From assembly GCA_030148625.1 (NCBI GenBank), contig JASBTC010000194.1:1-14504 (forward strand): a stretch of 14,504 nt of DNA, given 5' to 3'. Below the pieces are notes generated by a model. It was not told where the DNA came from. It did no database searches and saw only the letters and a program-made list of their open reading frames with translations. Made by a program: the position numbers and the translations under genes. This stretch comes from Sphingobium sp. (GTDB lineage Bacteria; Pseudomonadota; Alphaproteobacteria; Sphingomonadales; Sphingomonadaceae). Within the stretch, counting starts at the first letter, position 1. Each line of letters begins with the position of its first letter. Positions 6,748 to 13,887 of the stretch are shown here, piece by piece.

Positions 6748-7277
6748 TCATGTCGCTTGATCCGCTCATTCCGCTTGTCGTTCGTCTGGGGATCGCGCTC
6801 CTCTTCGCGGCGTCCGCCTGGCACAAGATCCGGGACTGGCCGCGCACCGGGGCGGTCATTGCCGGTTATCGCATCCTCCCGCGCGAGGCGAGCAAGGCTG
6901 CTGCTGCCGCCGTCATTGCGGCGGAGCTGGCGGTGGCAGCCGCCGTGCTGCTCACGCCGCTCGGCCTTCACGCCGCGGCGATCATGCTCGTCGCCTATGC
7001 AGCCGTCATCGGCCTGAACATCGTGCGGGGCAATGACCGGATCGACTGTGGCTGCATCGGTTTTGCGGCCACGGCCCCACGCCTGAGCTGGCTGATGGTG
7101 GGCCGGAATTGCGTGATCGCATTGTCGGCAGAGCTGTCGGCGCTGTCGGCAACCTCCGCACGCGCTTTCGCATGGATGGACTTTTTCTCGCTGGGCGTCG
7201 CCCTCGCGATCCTGGGGCTGCTCTACGCGGCTTTCGACACGGCGATCGCGCTTCCAGGCCGGAGTATTGCATCATGA
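6744..7277 (+). CDS. mauE: MauE-type membrane protein for amine dehydrogenase maturation
   Basis: This 177-residue polytopic inner-membrane protein belongs to the MauE (DoxX-related) family, needed with MauD to obtain a stable, disulfide-correct TTQ light chain. Four hydrophobic helices are visible, roughly at 8-26, 52-75, 77-94 and 145-165. The typical helix start RLGIALLFAASAWHKIRD is followed by a GYRILP loop. The signature DCGCIG (C102, C104) fits a redox-active cysteine pair that could pass electrons to or from MauD. It overlaps aauB by 4 nt upstream and mauD by 4 nt downstream (ATGA), placing the accessory genes between the two subunit genes as in mau and aau clusters. ATG 6750, two codons in, is an alternative start. 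Confidence 0.9.
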   Translation: MIMSLDPLIPLVVRLGIALLFAASAWHKIRDWPRTGAVIAGYRILPREASKAAAAAVIAAELAVAAAVLLTPLGLHAAAIMLVAYAAVIGLNIVRGNDRIDCGCIGFAATAPRLSWLMVGRNCVIALSAELSALSATSARAFAWMDFFSLGVALAILGLLYAAFDTAIALPGRSIAS

Positions 7278-7885
7278 TCCACGCGCTGACCGTCGCCGTT
7301 GTCCTGCAATGGGTTCTCATTCTTGTGCTTTCGGCATTGCTCGTCGCCCTCTTCAGGCAGGTCGGCATGCTGCATGAGCGGCTGGGACCGGTCGGCGCGC
7401 TTGTGCTGCCAGGCGGGCCCAAGGTGGGCGAGCCCGCCCCCAAATTCGAATTGAGGGCGATCGACACGACGCCGGTGTCGATCGGTGTCGCCGATGCGGG
7501 CAGATCGATGCTGGTCTTTTTCCTCTCGCCGACATGTCCGGTCTGCAAGACGCTTCTCCCCGTCATCAAGCGTCTTGCCCATGACGAGCGCGATCGGCTG
7601 AGGGTGGTGCTTGCGAGCGATGGCGACGAGATCGCCCAGCGGAAGATGGTCGAGGAGCGCCAGCTTCACGACTTCCCGCTTGTCCTCTCGACCGAGCTGG
7701 GCCTGGCTTATGGGGTATCCAAGCTGCCGCATGCGGTGCTGATCGCCGGCGACGGAAGGCTCGCCGCCACCGGCCTGGTCAACAATCGCGAACATCTCGA
7801 GAGCCTGCTCGCAGCGCAGGACCTTGGTGTCGCGTCACTACAGGAATTTCTGTCCCGGCGTGCGCAAGAACGCGTCGGGAATTGA
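7274..7885 (+). CDS. mauD: MauD-type thioredoxin-fold protein for light-chain disulfide formation
   Basis: This 203-residue membrane-anchored thioredoxin-like protein has one N-terminal transmembrane helix at about 6-27 (ALTVAVVLQWVLILVLSALLVALF), which places the rest in the periplasm. The thioredoxin fold starts near 50 with KVGEPAPKFELRAID. The redox motif is CPVC (C88-C91) within FFLSPTCPVCKTLLP, and the cis-proline is in KLPHAVLI (P152). MauD proteins are required for the many disulfides of the TTQ light chain, which fits the 14-cysteine light chain encoded next. ATG 7274 is chosen because it overlaps the mauE stop (ATGA) and opens the anchor helix; the frame is open upstream but lies inside mauE. 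The light-chain gene follows after 19 bp. Confidence 0.92.
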   Translation: MIHALTVAVVLQWVLILVLSALLVALFRQVGMLHERLGPVGALVLPGGPKVGEPAPKFELRAIDTTPVSIGVADAGRSMLVFFLSPTCPVCKTLLPVIKRLAHDERDRLRVVLASDGDEIAQRKMVEERQLHDFPLVLSTELGLAYGVSKLPHAVLIAGDGRLAATGLVNNREHLESLLAAQDLGVASLQEFLSRRAQERVGN

Positions 7886-7904
7886 TGGGGTTGGAGTTGA
7901 AGCC

Positions 7905-8417
7905 ATGTCGAGATTGGATCGAATTGCCGAATTGATGGCGCGTCGCGCGGCGCAGGGCATTTCACGCCGCAACATTCTGGCGCGAATAAGTGCGGCGGCC
8001 TTCGTCACGACCGTTCCGGCGCTGCCGGTTTCCCGCGCCCTCGGTCAGTCCGCGAAGCCTCAGCCGGGCGAAAAGGGGGATCCCGCATCCTGCGACTATT
8101 GGCGCTATTGTGCCATTGACGGCTTTCTCTGCTCTTGCTGCGGCGGATCGGTGTCGAGTTGCGGCCCGGGTTCCGAGCCATCGCCGATCACCTGGGTGGG
8201 CACTTGTCGCAATCCGGTGGACGGCAAAGATTATGTGATCTCCTATAATGATTGCTGCGGAAAGTCCGCCTGCGGACGGTGCATGTGCAATCGCAATGAA
8301 GGCGACACCCCGGTCTATCAGCCGCAGGGCGCGAACGACATAAACTGGTGCCTCGGAACCCAGTCCGGCCTGGTTTACAATTGTTCGACAGCCGTCGTGC
8401 TGGGGCCGGCGGGCTAG
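7905..8417 (+). CDS. aauA: Aromatic amine dehydrogenase light (beta) chain, TTQ subunit
   Basis: This 170-residue catalytic subunit carries the tryptophan-tryptophylquinone cofactor. A long twin-arginine leader (ISRRNILARI at 19-28, cut near 46) exports it folded; GGAG lies 8 nt before ATG 7905. The two cofactor tryptophans are W97 (ITWVGTC) and W148 (NDINWC), 51 residues apart as in known light chains. The catalytic Asp is D116 (YNDCCG), 19 after the first Trp. D72 in AIDG is the other conserved acid. There are 14 cysteines (63, 69, 76, 78, 79, 86, 101, 117, 118, 123, 126, 128, 149, 160). The CSCCGG and CCGKSACGRC patterns match what I recall of the Alcaligenes aromatic amine dehydrogenase; methylamine dehydrogenase has 12. 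The residue after C160, a catalytic Thr in known enzymes, is Ser (S161). Aromatic-amine specificity is a good inference, not proof. Confidence 0.95.
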   Translation: MSRLDRIAELMARRAAQGISRRNILARISAAAFVTTVPALPVSRALGQSAKPQPGEKGDPASCDYWRYCAIDGFLCSCCGGSVSSCGPGSEPSPITWVGTCRNPVDGKDYVISYNDCCGKSACGRCMCNRNEGDTPVYQPQGANDINWCLGTQSGLVYNCSTAVVLGPAG

Positions 8418-8421
8418 CGCA

Positions 8422-8892
8422 ATGCGGCGTCTTGCGGCCCTTGTCTGTGCGGTTGCTGTCTGTGCGGTTGCCGGTCTGACTGGCTTTGCGTCGCTGGCGC
8501 AAACCGGCACGCCGCGCAGTCCGCGGGTCAACTACATGACCAATTGCCAGGGATGCCACACGCCCAATGGTGACGGCGTGGCGGGCAAGGTTCCGCCGAT
8601 GCGGGGGGTTCTTGCCGGTTTTCTGACGGTCCCCGGAGGGCGGGAGTTCCTCGTGCGCGTGCCCGGCGTCGCCAATTCGACGCTCGGCGATGCCGATCTT
8701 GCGGCGCTGATGAACTGGCTGGTTCCGACAATGGGGCCGACCGTGCCCGCCGAATTCAAGCCCTTCAGCGCCGCGGAGATCGGCATGTTGCGCCAACGCC
8801 GCCTGCAGGACGTGAATTCGGTTCGGGCGGCACTCATCGCGCAGATGCCGCCCGAGCTCCGGTCGAAGGCGCAGCAACCGGTAAAACCCTGA
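8422..8892 (+). CDS. Periplasmic monoheme cytochrome c associated with the amine dehydrogenase
   Basis: This 156-residue product has a signal peptide (MRRLAALVCAVAVCAVAGLTG, Ala-rich end near 26) and one heme motif CQGCH at 42-46, in the form MTNCQGCHTPNGDGVAGKVPPMRG. M60 in the PPM segment is a candidate sixth ligand, while LGDADLAALMNWL is the usual C-terminal cytochrome helix. A polar tail of about 50 residues follows the core (FSAAEIGMLRQRRLQDV onward). It starts 4 nt after the light-chain stop, so it is tightly coupled to it. From memory, a small monoheme cytochrome also follows the light-chain gene in the Alcaligenes aau cluster, which supports the AADH assignment. A role in electron transfer from the TTQ enzyme or in its maturation is inferred. 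Confidence 0.87.
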   Translation: MRRLAALVCAVAVCAVAGLTGFASLAQTGTPRSPRVNYMTNCQGCHTPNGDGVAGKVPPMRGVLAGFLTVPGGREFLVRVPGVANSTLGDADLAALMNWLVPTMGPTVPAEFKPFSAAEIGMLRQRRLQDVNSVRAALIAQMPPELRSKAQQPVKP

Positions 8893-8925
8893 TTCAATCA
8901 AACCAGAAAAGAGAGGCCGTCGGCC

Positions 8926-10335
8926 ATGACAGACGCGTTCACCCTCACCATCGACGGCAAGCAGTTGCCCGCAGGCGAGGCATTCGAGGTATATGATCCA
9001 GCCACGGGGGCGGTCGTGGCGATGGCGCCGGCCGCATCGGCCGACCAGCTGGACGCCGCCGTTGCGGCTGCCAGACGCGCTTTCGCCGCCTGGTCCACGC
9101 GGCCGCAGGCCGATCGCAATGCGGCCGTGGTCAGGATGGCAGAGATCATCGAGGCAAATGCGGCGGAACTTGCCGAGTTGACGACGCGCGAGCAGGGCAA
9201 GCCCCTGGGGGGACTGGGCTCGCAATGGGAAATCGGCGGGGCGATCGCCTGGACGCGGTATACGGCGAGCCTGGAGCTTCCGGTCGAGACGATCCAGGAT
9301 GACGATGCCGCCCGTGTGACTCTCCATCGCAAGCCGATCGGCGTGATCGGTTCGATCACGCCGTGGAATTTCCCGGTGATGATCGCGATCTGGCACATCA
9401 TGCCGGCCATTCAGGCAGGCAATACGGTGGTTCTCAAACCTTCGCCCAATACGCCGCTCGCGACGCTGCGACTGGGCGAACTGCTGCAGAGCGCCTTGCC
9501 GCCGGGCGTGCTGAATGTCGTGACCGGCCGGAATGAGATCGGGCAGGCGATGGCCGATCATCCGGGGATCGACAAGATCATCTTTACCGGTTCGACGGCG
9601 ACGGGGCGCAAGGTCATGGCGAGCGGGGCGGCGAACCTGAAGCGCCTCACGCTCGAACTGGGCGGAAACGATGCGGGCATCGTGCTTGCCGATGTCGATC
9701 TCGATGCCAGCATCGAGAAGCTGTTCTGGGGCATTTTCATCAATAACGGGCAGACCTGCGCGGCGCTCAAGCGCCTCTATGTCCATGATTCAGTCTATGA
9801 CGACGTCTGCGAGCGGCTGGTTGCCTTTGCCACGAACGTGGTCACGGGCAATGGCCTGGACGCGGCGAGCCATCTCGGTCCGGTTCAAAATCCGATGCAG
9901 TTCGAGCGGGTCAAGAGCCTTGTCGAGCGTGCGAAGCGGGAAGGGGCGCGGGTCTTGTGTGGCGGGGAACCGCTCGACGGCCCGGGGTCGTTCTACCCGG
10001 TCACGATCCTTGCCGATGCGAAGGACGGCATGGCGATCGTCGATGAAGAGCAGTTCGGGCCGGCCATTCCTGTCATCAGATTCACCGACCTCGACGACGT
10101 CGTTGCGAAGGCCAATGCCAGCGAGAACGGGTTGGGCGGTTCGGTCTGGTCGAGCGACACAGAAAAGGCACGCACGATCGCCGCCCGCCTCGAATGCGGC
10201 AGCGTGTGGATCAACAATCATGGCGCGATCCGTCCCGACGCCCCATTCGGAGGGGTGAAGCAGTCGGGTATCGGGGTCGAGTTCGCCGCGCTTGGCCTGG
10301 CCGAATGCACGTCGGTTCAGGTGATCCACTCGTGA
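8926..10335 (+). CDS. NAD(P)+-dependent aldehyde dehydrogenase, probably for arylacetaldehydes
   Basis: This 469-residue cytosolic enzyme of the ALDH superfamily is close to the usual 470-500. All core residues are present: TPWNFP (N148), LKPS (K171), the nucleotide-loop FTGSTATGR (about 220-228), the general base E244 in LELGGND, the nucleophile C278 in NNGQTCAA, EEQFGP at 374-379, and the PFGGVKQSG block at 440-448. A GAGAGG ribosome site lies 9 nt before ATG 8926. Position between the amine dehydrogenase genes and paaK makes oxidation of the deamination product (phenylacetaldehyde or 4-hydroxyphenylacetaldehyde type) to the acid the likely job. Its stop overlaps the ligase start (GTGA), so aldehyde oxidation and acid activation are translationally coupled. 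The exact aldehyde is not visible in the sequence; succinate-semialdehyde-type relatives look similar. Confidence 0.93.
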   Translation: MTDAFTLTIDGKQLPAGEAFEVYDPATGAVVAMAPAASADQLDAAVAAARRAFAAWSTRPQADRNAAVVRMAEIIEANAAELAELTTREQGKPLGGLGSQWEIGGAIAWTRYTASLELPVETIQDDDAARVTLHRKPIGVIGSITPWNFPVMIAIWHIMPAIQAGNTVVLKPSPNTPLATLRLGELLQSALPPGVLNVVTGRNEIGQAMADHPGIDKIIFTGSTATGRKVMASGAANLKRLTLELGGNDAGIVLADVDLDASIEKLFWGIFINNGQTCAALKRLYVHDSVYDDVCERLVAFATNVVTGNGLDAASHLGPVQNPMQFERVKSLVERAKREGARVLCGGEPLDGPGSFYPVTILADAKDGMAIVDEEQFGPAIPVIRFTDLDDVVAKANASENGLGGSVWSSDTEKARTIAARLECGSVWINNHGAIRPDAPFGGVKQSGIGVEFAALGLAECTSVQVIHS

Positions 10336-11627
10336 TCGAGACCCTGCATCCGATCGAGCGGGCGTCGATCGACGAATTGCGGTCTCTTCAGCTCGAACGC
10401 CTGCGCTGGTCGCTCAATCATGCCTATGCGGGCAATCCGCGATATCGGGAGAAATTCGAGGCCGCCGGCGTCCATCCCGACGATCTCGGCTCGCTGGACG
10501 ATCTCTCGCGCTTTCCCTTCACGACCAAGGCGGATCTTCGGGACGCATATCCCTTCGATTTCTTCGCCGTGCCGCAGGAGCGGCTGGCACGGCTTCACGC
10601 GTCGTCGGGGATGACCGGCAAGCCGGTTGTCGTCGGCTACACGAAAGCCGATCTGGAGACATGGGCGCAGCTTGTCGCGCGATCGATCCATGCGGCCGGC
10701 GGGCGAAGCGGCATGAAGGTCCACATCGCCTATGGCTATGGCCTGTTCACCGGCGGGCTCGGGGCGCATTACGGGGCCGAGGCGCTTGGTTGCGCCGTCA
10801 TTCCGATGAGTGGCGGCCAGACCGAAAAGCAGATGCAACTGATCGCCGACTTCCGGCCCGACATCATCATGGTGACGCCAAGCTATCTGCTGGCCATGCT
10901 GGACGAATATCACAAACGCGGTCTCGATCCTGCCGCGACCTCGCTCAAGATCGGCATATTCGGCGCCGAGCCCTGGACCGAAGCGATGCGGCGGGAAATC
11001 GAAGGCGCGTTCGCGATCCAGGCGCTCGATATCTACGGATTGTCGGAAGTGATGGGGCCGGGCGTGGCGCAGGAATGCGGCGTTGCGAAGGACGGTCCGA
11101 CGATCTGGGAGGATCATTTCTATCCTGAGATCATCGACCCCGAAACGGGCCGGGTTCTTCCCGACGGCGAAGAGGGCGAGCTCGTCTTCACATCGCTCAG
11201 CAAGGAAGCGATGCCGGTCATCCGTTATCGTACGCGGGATCTCACCAGATTGCTGCCGGGCACGTCGCGGCCGATGCGGCGTATCGCGAAGATCACGGGG
11301 CGCAGCGACGACATGATGATCGTGCGCGGGGTGAACGTCTTTCCCAGCCAGATCGAGGAAGTGATCCTCACCTGCCCGGCACTTGCACCGCATTATGCGA
11401 TCGAGCTTACCAGGCCCGACCGGATGGACGTGATGACGCTGGCGGTCGAGCATCGTCCCGAAGCGTCGGTCGACGAACAGCAGCGCGATAGCCGGGACCT
11501 CATCCACAAGATCAAGTCGCTGATCGGGGTCAGCGTCAACGTGCAGATCGTGCAGCCCGGCGGCGTTGCCCGATCGGAGGGCAAGGCGCGGCGCGTGACC
11601 GATAAACGTGCCGTCGTCGGCGCATAG
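10332..11627 (+). CDS. paaK: Phenylacetate-CoA ligase (AMP-forming)
   Basis: This 431-residue cytosolic adenylate-forming enzyme converts phenylacetate (or a hydroxylated analogue) plus ATP and CoA to the CoA thioester, AMP and diphosphate. The length matches PaaK (430-440). The start is GTG 10332, overlapping the ALDH stop. Landmarks in order are RYREKFEAAG, FPFTTKADLRDAYPF, the ATP loop HASSGMTGKP at 89-98, the GYGLFTGGLGAHYGAEALGC block typical of PaaK, YGLSEVMGPGVAQEC at 235-249, YRTRDLTRLLPG, GRSDDMMIVRGVNVFPSQIEE at 323-343, and the catalytic lysine region SEGKARRV (K418). The ATP loop normally reads SSGTTGKP, but here one Thr is Met (M94). It completes the amine-aldehyde-acid-CoA ester route; no ring-epoxidase (paaABC) genes follow. 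Confidence 0.94.
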   Translation: MIETLHPIERASIDELRSLQLERLRWSLNHAYAGNPRYREKFEAAGVHPDDLGSLDDLSRFPFTTKADLRDAYPFDFFAVPQERLARLHASSGMTGKPVVVGYTKADLETWAQLVARSIHAAGGRSGMKVHIAYGYGLFTGGLGAHYGAEALGCAVIPMSGGQTEKQMQLIADFRPDIIMVTPSYLLAMLDEYHKRGLDPAATSLKIGIFGAEPWTEAMRREIEGAFAIQALDIYGLSEVMGPGVAQECGVAKDGPTIWEDHFYPEIIDPETGRVLPDGEEGELVFTSLSKEAMPVIRYRTRDLTRLLPGTSRPMRRIAKITGRSDDMMIVRGVNVFPSQIEEVILTCPALAPHYAIELTRPDRMDVMTLAVEHRPEASVDEQQRDSRDLIHKIKSLIGVSVNVQIVQPGGVARSEGKARRVTDKRAVVGA

Positions 11628-11640
11628 GGGGAGAAAGAAG

Positions 11641-11799
11641 ATGAAGAAGATGGCCGTTCCGTACAAGGCGCCGCAAAATTCGGCGGCAGTCCTGGCATAT
11701 TGCAACGAGACGCATCTGCCGCTCGCGGCCGCGATTCCGGCTTTGATCCGAAGCGAAGCGACGCGGCTGGATCATACGCGTCTCGGCGAAACCCTCTAG
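11641..11799 (+). CDS. Small hypothetical protein (52 aa) in the operon
   Basis: This short frame from ATG 11641 has a purine-rich ribosome site (GGGGAGAAAGAAG) directly before it and begins 13 bp after paaK. It is not recognised. The product is basic at the start (MKKMAVPYK) and then forms an amphipathic stretch, SAAVLAYCNETHLPLAAAIPALIRSEATRL split across two helices, with a single Cys. The wording loosely recalls the helical part of ribbon-helix-helix regulators or the linker before LuxR-type domains, but this is weak. It ends 19 bp before the LuxR-type gene, in a different frame with stops between, so it could also be a remnant of a longer regulator's N-terminal part. Confidence 0.5.
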   Translation: MKKMAVPYKAPQNSAAVLAYCNETHLPLAAAIPALIRSEATRLDHTRLGETL

Positions 11800-11818
11800 G
11801 CTATAGGGAGCCCTCGTC

Positions 11819-12064
11819 ATGAGCGCTTTGGCTGTCGATCCACGATGTTCGATAGGAAAGATCGAGGTTCAGCTCGGACAGATTTTTGGCGACCTGACGG
11901 ATCGCGAGCGCGCGGTGTGCGCGCGTACGATGGTCGGTATGACCGCAGAAGCAATCTCACTGGACCTGGGCATCGCCCAGTCCTCGGTTCTCACCTACCG
12001 ACGCCGCGCCTATGATCGCTACCGGATATCGCACAGCAACCAGTTTTTTCTGGGGATGATCTGA
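11819..12064 (+). CDS. Solo LuxR-type helix-turn-helix regulator (81 aa)
   Basis: This is a stand-alone GerE/LuxR DNA-binding domain. After a 25-residue lead (MSALAVDPRCSIGKIEVQLG) comes LTDRERAVCARTMVGMTAEAISLDLGIAQSSVLTYRRRAYDRYRI at about 26-70. This is the four-helix LuxR domain with its LTxRE opening, the xxIA-like turn and a recognition helix SSVLTYRRRAY. The SVLTYRRRAYxR form is, in my experience, a proteobacterial subgroup whose members usually carry 150-200 further N-terminal residues. This one has none, so it is either a natural mini-regulator or the surviving end of a larger one. AGGGA precedes ATG 11819 by about 10 nt. Its stop overlaps the amidohydrolase start (TGATG), so both are translationally coupled. 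The target is probably this cluster, by position only. Confidence 0.82.
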   Translation: MSALAVDPRCSIGKIEVQLGQIFGDLTDRERAVCARTMVGMTAEAISLDLGIAQSSVLTYRRRAYDRYRISHSNQFFLGMI

Positions 12065-13779
12065 TGCGGCCGCATTCCGCTCTTCGCCGGTTGGGCTGGA
12101 GCCTGTCCATCGCGGCAGCACTGGCTCTGACCGGAACGGCCAGCGGCCAGCCCGCGCGATCGGAGCTGCTCGTCCTTGGCGGCCGGATCAAGACTCCGGA
12201 AGGGTGGGCGCAGGCAATGGCCGTCCGCGATGGGGGGATCGTCGGCGTCGGCACGGCCGCCGCAATGCGCAAGCTGCTAAGCCGCGGGGCGAGGGAGCTT
12301 AATGTCCGCGGCATGACCGTGATGCCGGGTCTGGTCGATTCACACGTGCATCCCCTGCTCGCAGGCCTTGGGGCGGCGAGTTGCCAGCTTCCGCCGGGCG
12401 CAGCGGCAAACGTGATCGCGACATCGGTCAAGGCCTGCGCCGCGCGCGCGCGCCCCGGCGAGTGGATCAAGGGGGGCAATTGGGTTGCGGCGGCTTTTCT
12501 CCCGGGCCAGCAAACGCGTGCTTTTCTGGACTCGATCGCGCCGCACAATCCCGTCCTGCTCAACGACGAGGCGCTCCATAGCATCTGGGTCAATTCGCAA
12601 GCGCTCCAGCGCGCGGGGATCGATCGCAATACGCCCGATCCCGTGGGCGGTATCATCGAACGCGACGACAAGGGGGAGCCGACCGGTCTGCTGCGCGAGA
12701 ATGCGACCAGCCTGGTCGAGAGTATCTTGCCCGCAGACAGCCTCGCAGCCCGCCGTTCGGCGGTCCAATGGGCCACCGATACCATGTTGTCCTACGGCAT
12801 CACCGCTTTCACCGTGGCCTCGATCCGCGACGCCGATATCGAACCTTTCGCGCAGCTCAGCGGGGAGGGGCTGGTCAAGCAGCATATCCGGGGATGCATC
12901 GTCTGGGACGCGCAGCAAGCCGTCCAGAACGAAATGGGCGAACGGCTGATCGCAAACCGGGCCGGCTTCACGACGGCACGATTCAAGCCCGATTGCGTCA
13001 AGCTGTTCCTGGATGGCGTTCCAACGGAAAGCCACACCGGAGCGATGCTGCAACCCTATGCCGATCGCGGAGAGGGGGACACGCGTCCCGCGCGGGGCTT
13101 GCTGATGATCCCGCAGACCGATCTCAATGCCGCATTGGCGCGCTTCGACAAGATGGGATTGTCGGTCAAATTCCATGCGGCGGGCGATGCTGCCGTTCGG
13201 GCCGCGATCGACGCCATTGCCTATGCGCGCAATGCCAATGGCCCCAATGGGCCGATCCATGCCGTCGGGCACAGCACGTTCGTCGATCCCACGGATATCC
13301 CTCGGGTCAGAGCCCTCCATGCCGCCTGGGAATTTTCTCCCTTCATCTGGTACCCGACGCCCATTGCCTCGGTCGATATCCTCAAGGCGGTCGGCCCGGA
13401 GAGAATGACGCGCTGGGTGCCCGTCGCCGAAGGGGTGGCGAGTGGCGCTCTGGTCGTCGCCGGCTCGGATTGGCCGGTGATCCCCTCGGTCAATCCATGG
13501 CTCGGGATCGAAACCCTGGTGACCCGCGCTCGCCCCGGCGGCAGTGCGGAGCAGCTCGCGCCGACGGAAGCGATTGGTCGGGAGCAGGCATTCAAACTCT
13601 TCACGGAGAATGGCGCCCGATTGATGGGGTTCGGTCGGACCGGCGCCCTGGCCGAAGGCATGCGCGCCGACTTCATCGTAACGGAGCAAAATCCCTATGA
13701 GGTTCCAAATACTGATATCCACAAAACGCGCGTGATGATGACGTTCATAGATGGTGAAATGGTATTCCGTCGTCGTTGA
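12064..13779 (+). CDS. Secreted amidohydrolase (amidohydrolase_3 / YtcJ-like family)
   Basis: This 571-residue metal-dependent hydrolase has a signal peptide (basic MRPHSALRRLGW, hydrophobic run, cut after ASG near 28), so it should act in the periplasm. Family features are a beta-sandwich start LLVLGGRIKTPEGWAQAMAV, the metal motif DSHVHP (H94, H96) after MTVMPGLV, GNWVAAAF, LNDEALHSIWVNSQALQRAGI, the lysine in CVKLFLDGVPTESHTGAM (K313), FHAAGDAAVRAAI (H371), VGHSTF (H403) and AGSDWPV (D469). ALAEGMRADFIV marks the closing sandwich domain. The full ligand set suggests an active enzyme. Relatives cleave N-formyl, N-acyl or other amide bonds, but exact substrates are mostly unknown. Its one-base overlap with the LuxR-type gene ties it to the amine operon, where it could free an amine from an amide for the amine dehydrogenase; that role is inference. 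Confidence 0.88.
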   Translation: MRPHSALRRLGWSLSIAAALALTGTASGQPARSELLVLGGRIKTPEGWAQAMAVRDGGIVGVGTAAAMRKLLSRGARELNVRGMTVMPGLVDSHVHPLLAGLGAASCQLPPGAAANVIATSVKACAARARPGEWIKGGNWVAAAFLPGQQTRAFLDSIAPHNPVLLNDEALHSIWVNSQALQRAGIDRNTPDPVGGIIERDDKGEPTGLLRENATSLVESILPADSLAARRSAVQWATDTMLSYGITAFTVASIRDADIEPFAQLSGEGLVKQHIRGCIVWDAQQAVQNEMGERLIANRAGFTTARFKPDCVKLFLDGVPTESHTGAMLQPYADRGEGDTRPARGLLMIPQTDLNAALARFDKMGLSVKFHAAGDAAVRAAIDAIAYARNANGPNGPIHAVGHSTFVDPTDIPRVRALHAAWEFSPFIWYPTPIASVDILKAVGPERMTRWVPVAEGVASGALVVAGSDWPVIPSVNPWLGIETLVTRARPGGSAEQLAPTEAIGREQAFKLFTENGARLMGFGRTGALAEGMRADFIVTEQNPYEVPNTDIHKTRVMMTFIDGEMVFRRR

Positions 13780-13887
13780 TCAATCTCTGTCAACAGTTCA
13801 GGGGACAGATAGTTTTTACCCTTCCGGATATGATCGAGTGGACATTGAAAATGCCAATAAATGGTATGCCACAGGGAAGGAAAAACT
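13780..13887. promoter_or_regulatory. Short intergenic region before the TonB-dependent receptor
   Basis: This 108-bp AT-richer stretch contains the inverted repeat CTGTC (13787-13791) and GACAG (13804-13808) with a 12-bp centre. A weak promoter-like pair, TGGACA (13839-13844) and TGGTAT (13862-13867), has a 17-bp spacer. The start it would give lies almost on the ribosome site GGGAAGG (13874-13880), so this promoter is doubtful. No clear terminator for the upstream operon is visible, so read-through into the receptor gene is possible. Confidence 0.35.

Noticed and set aside
8188..9786. Minus-strand open frame of 532 codons opposite the second cytochrome and the aldehyde dehydrogenase
   Set aside because: The plus strand holds motif-complete genes in this span; the antisense product is Arg/His-rich and has no recognisable fold.
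12340..13722. Minus-strand open frame of 460 codons opposite the amidohydrolase gene
   Set aside because: It is an antisense shadow; the amidohydrolase on the plus strand keeps its full metal-ligand set.
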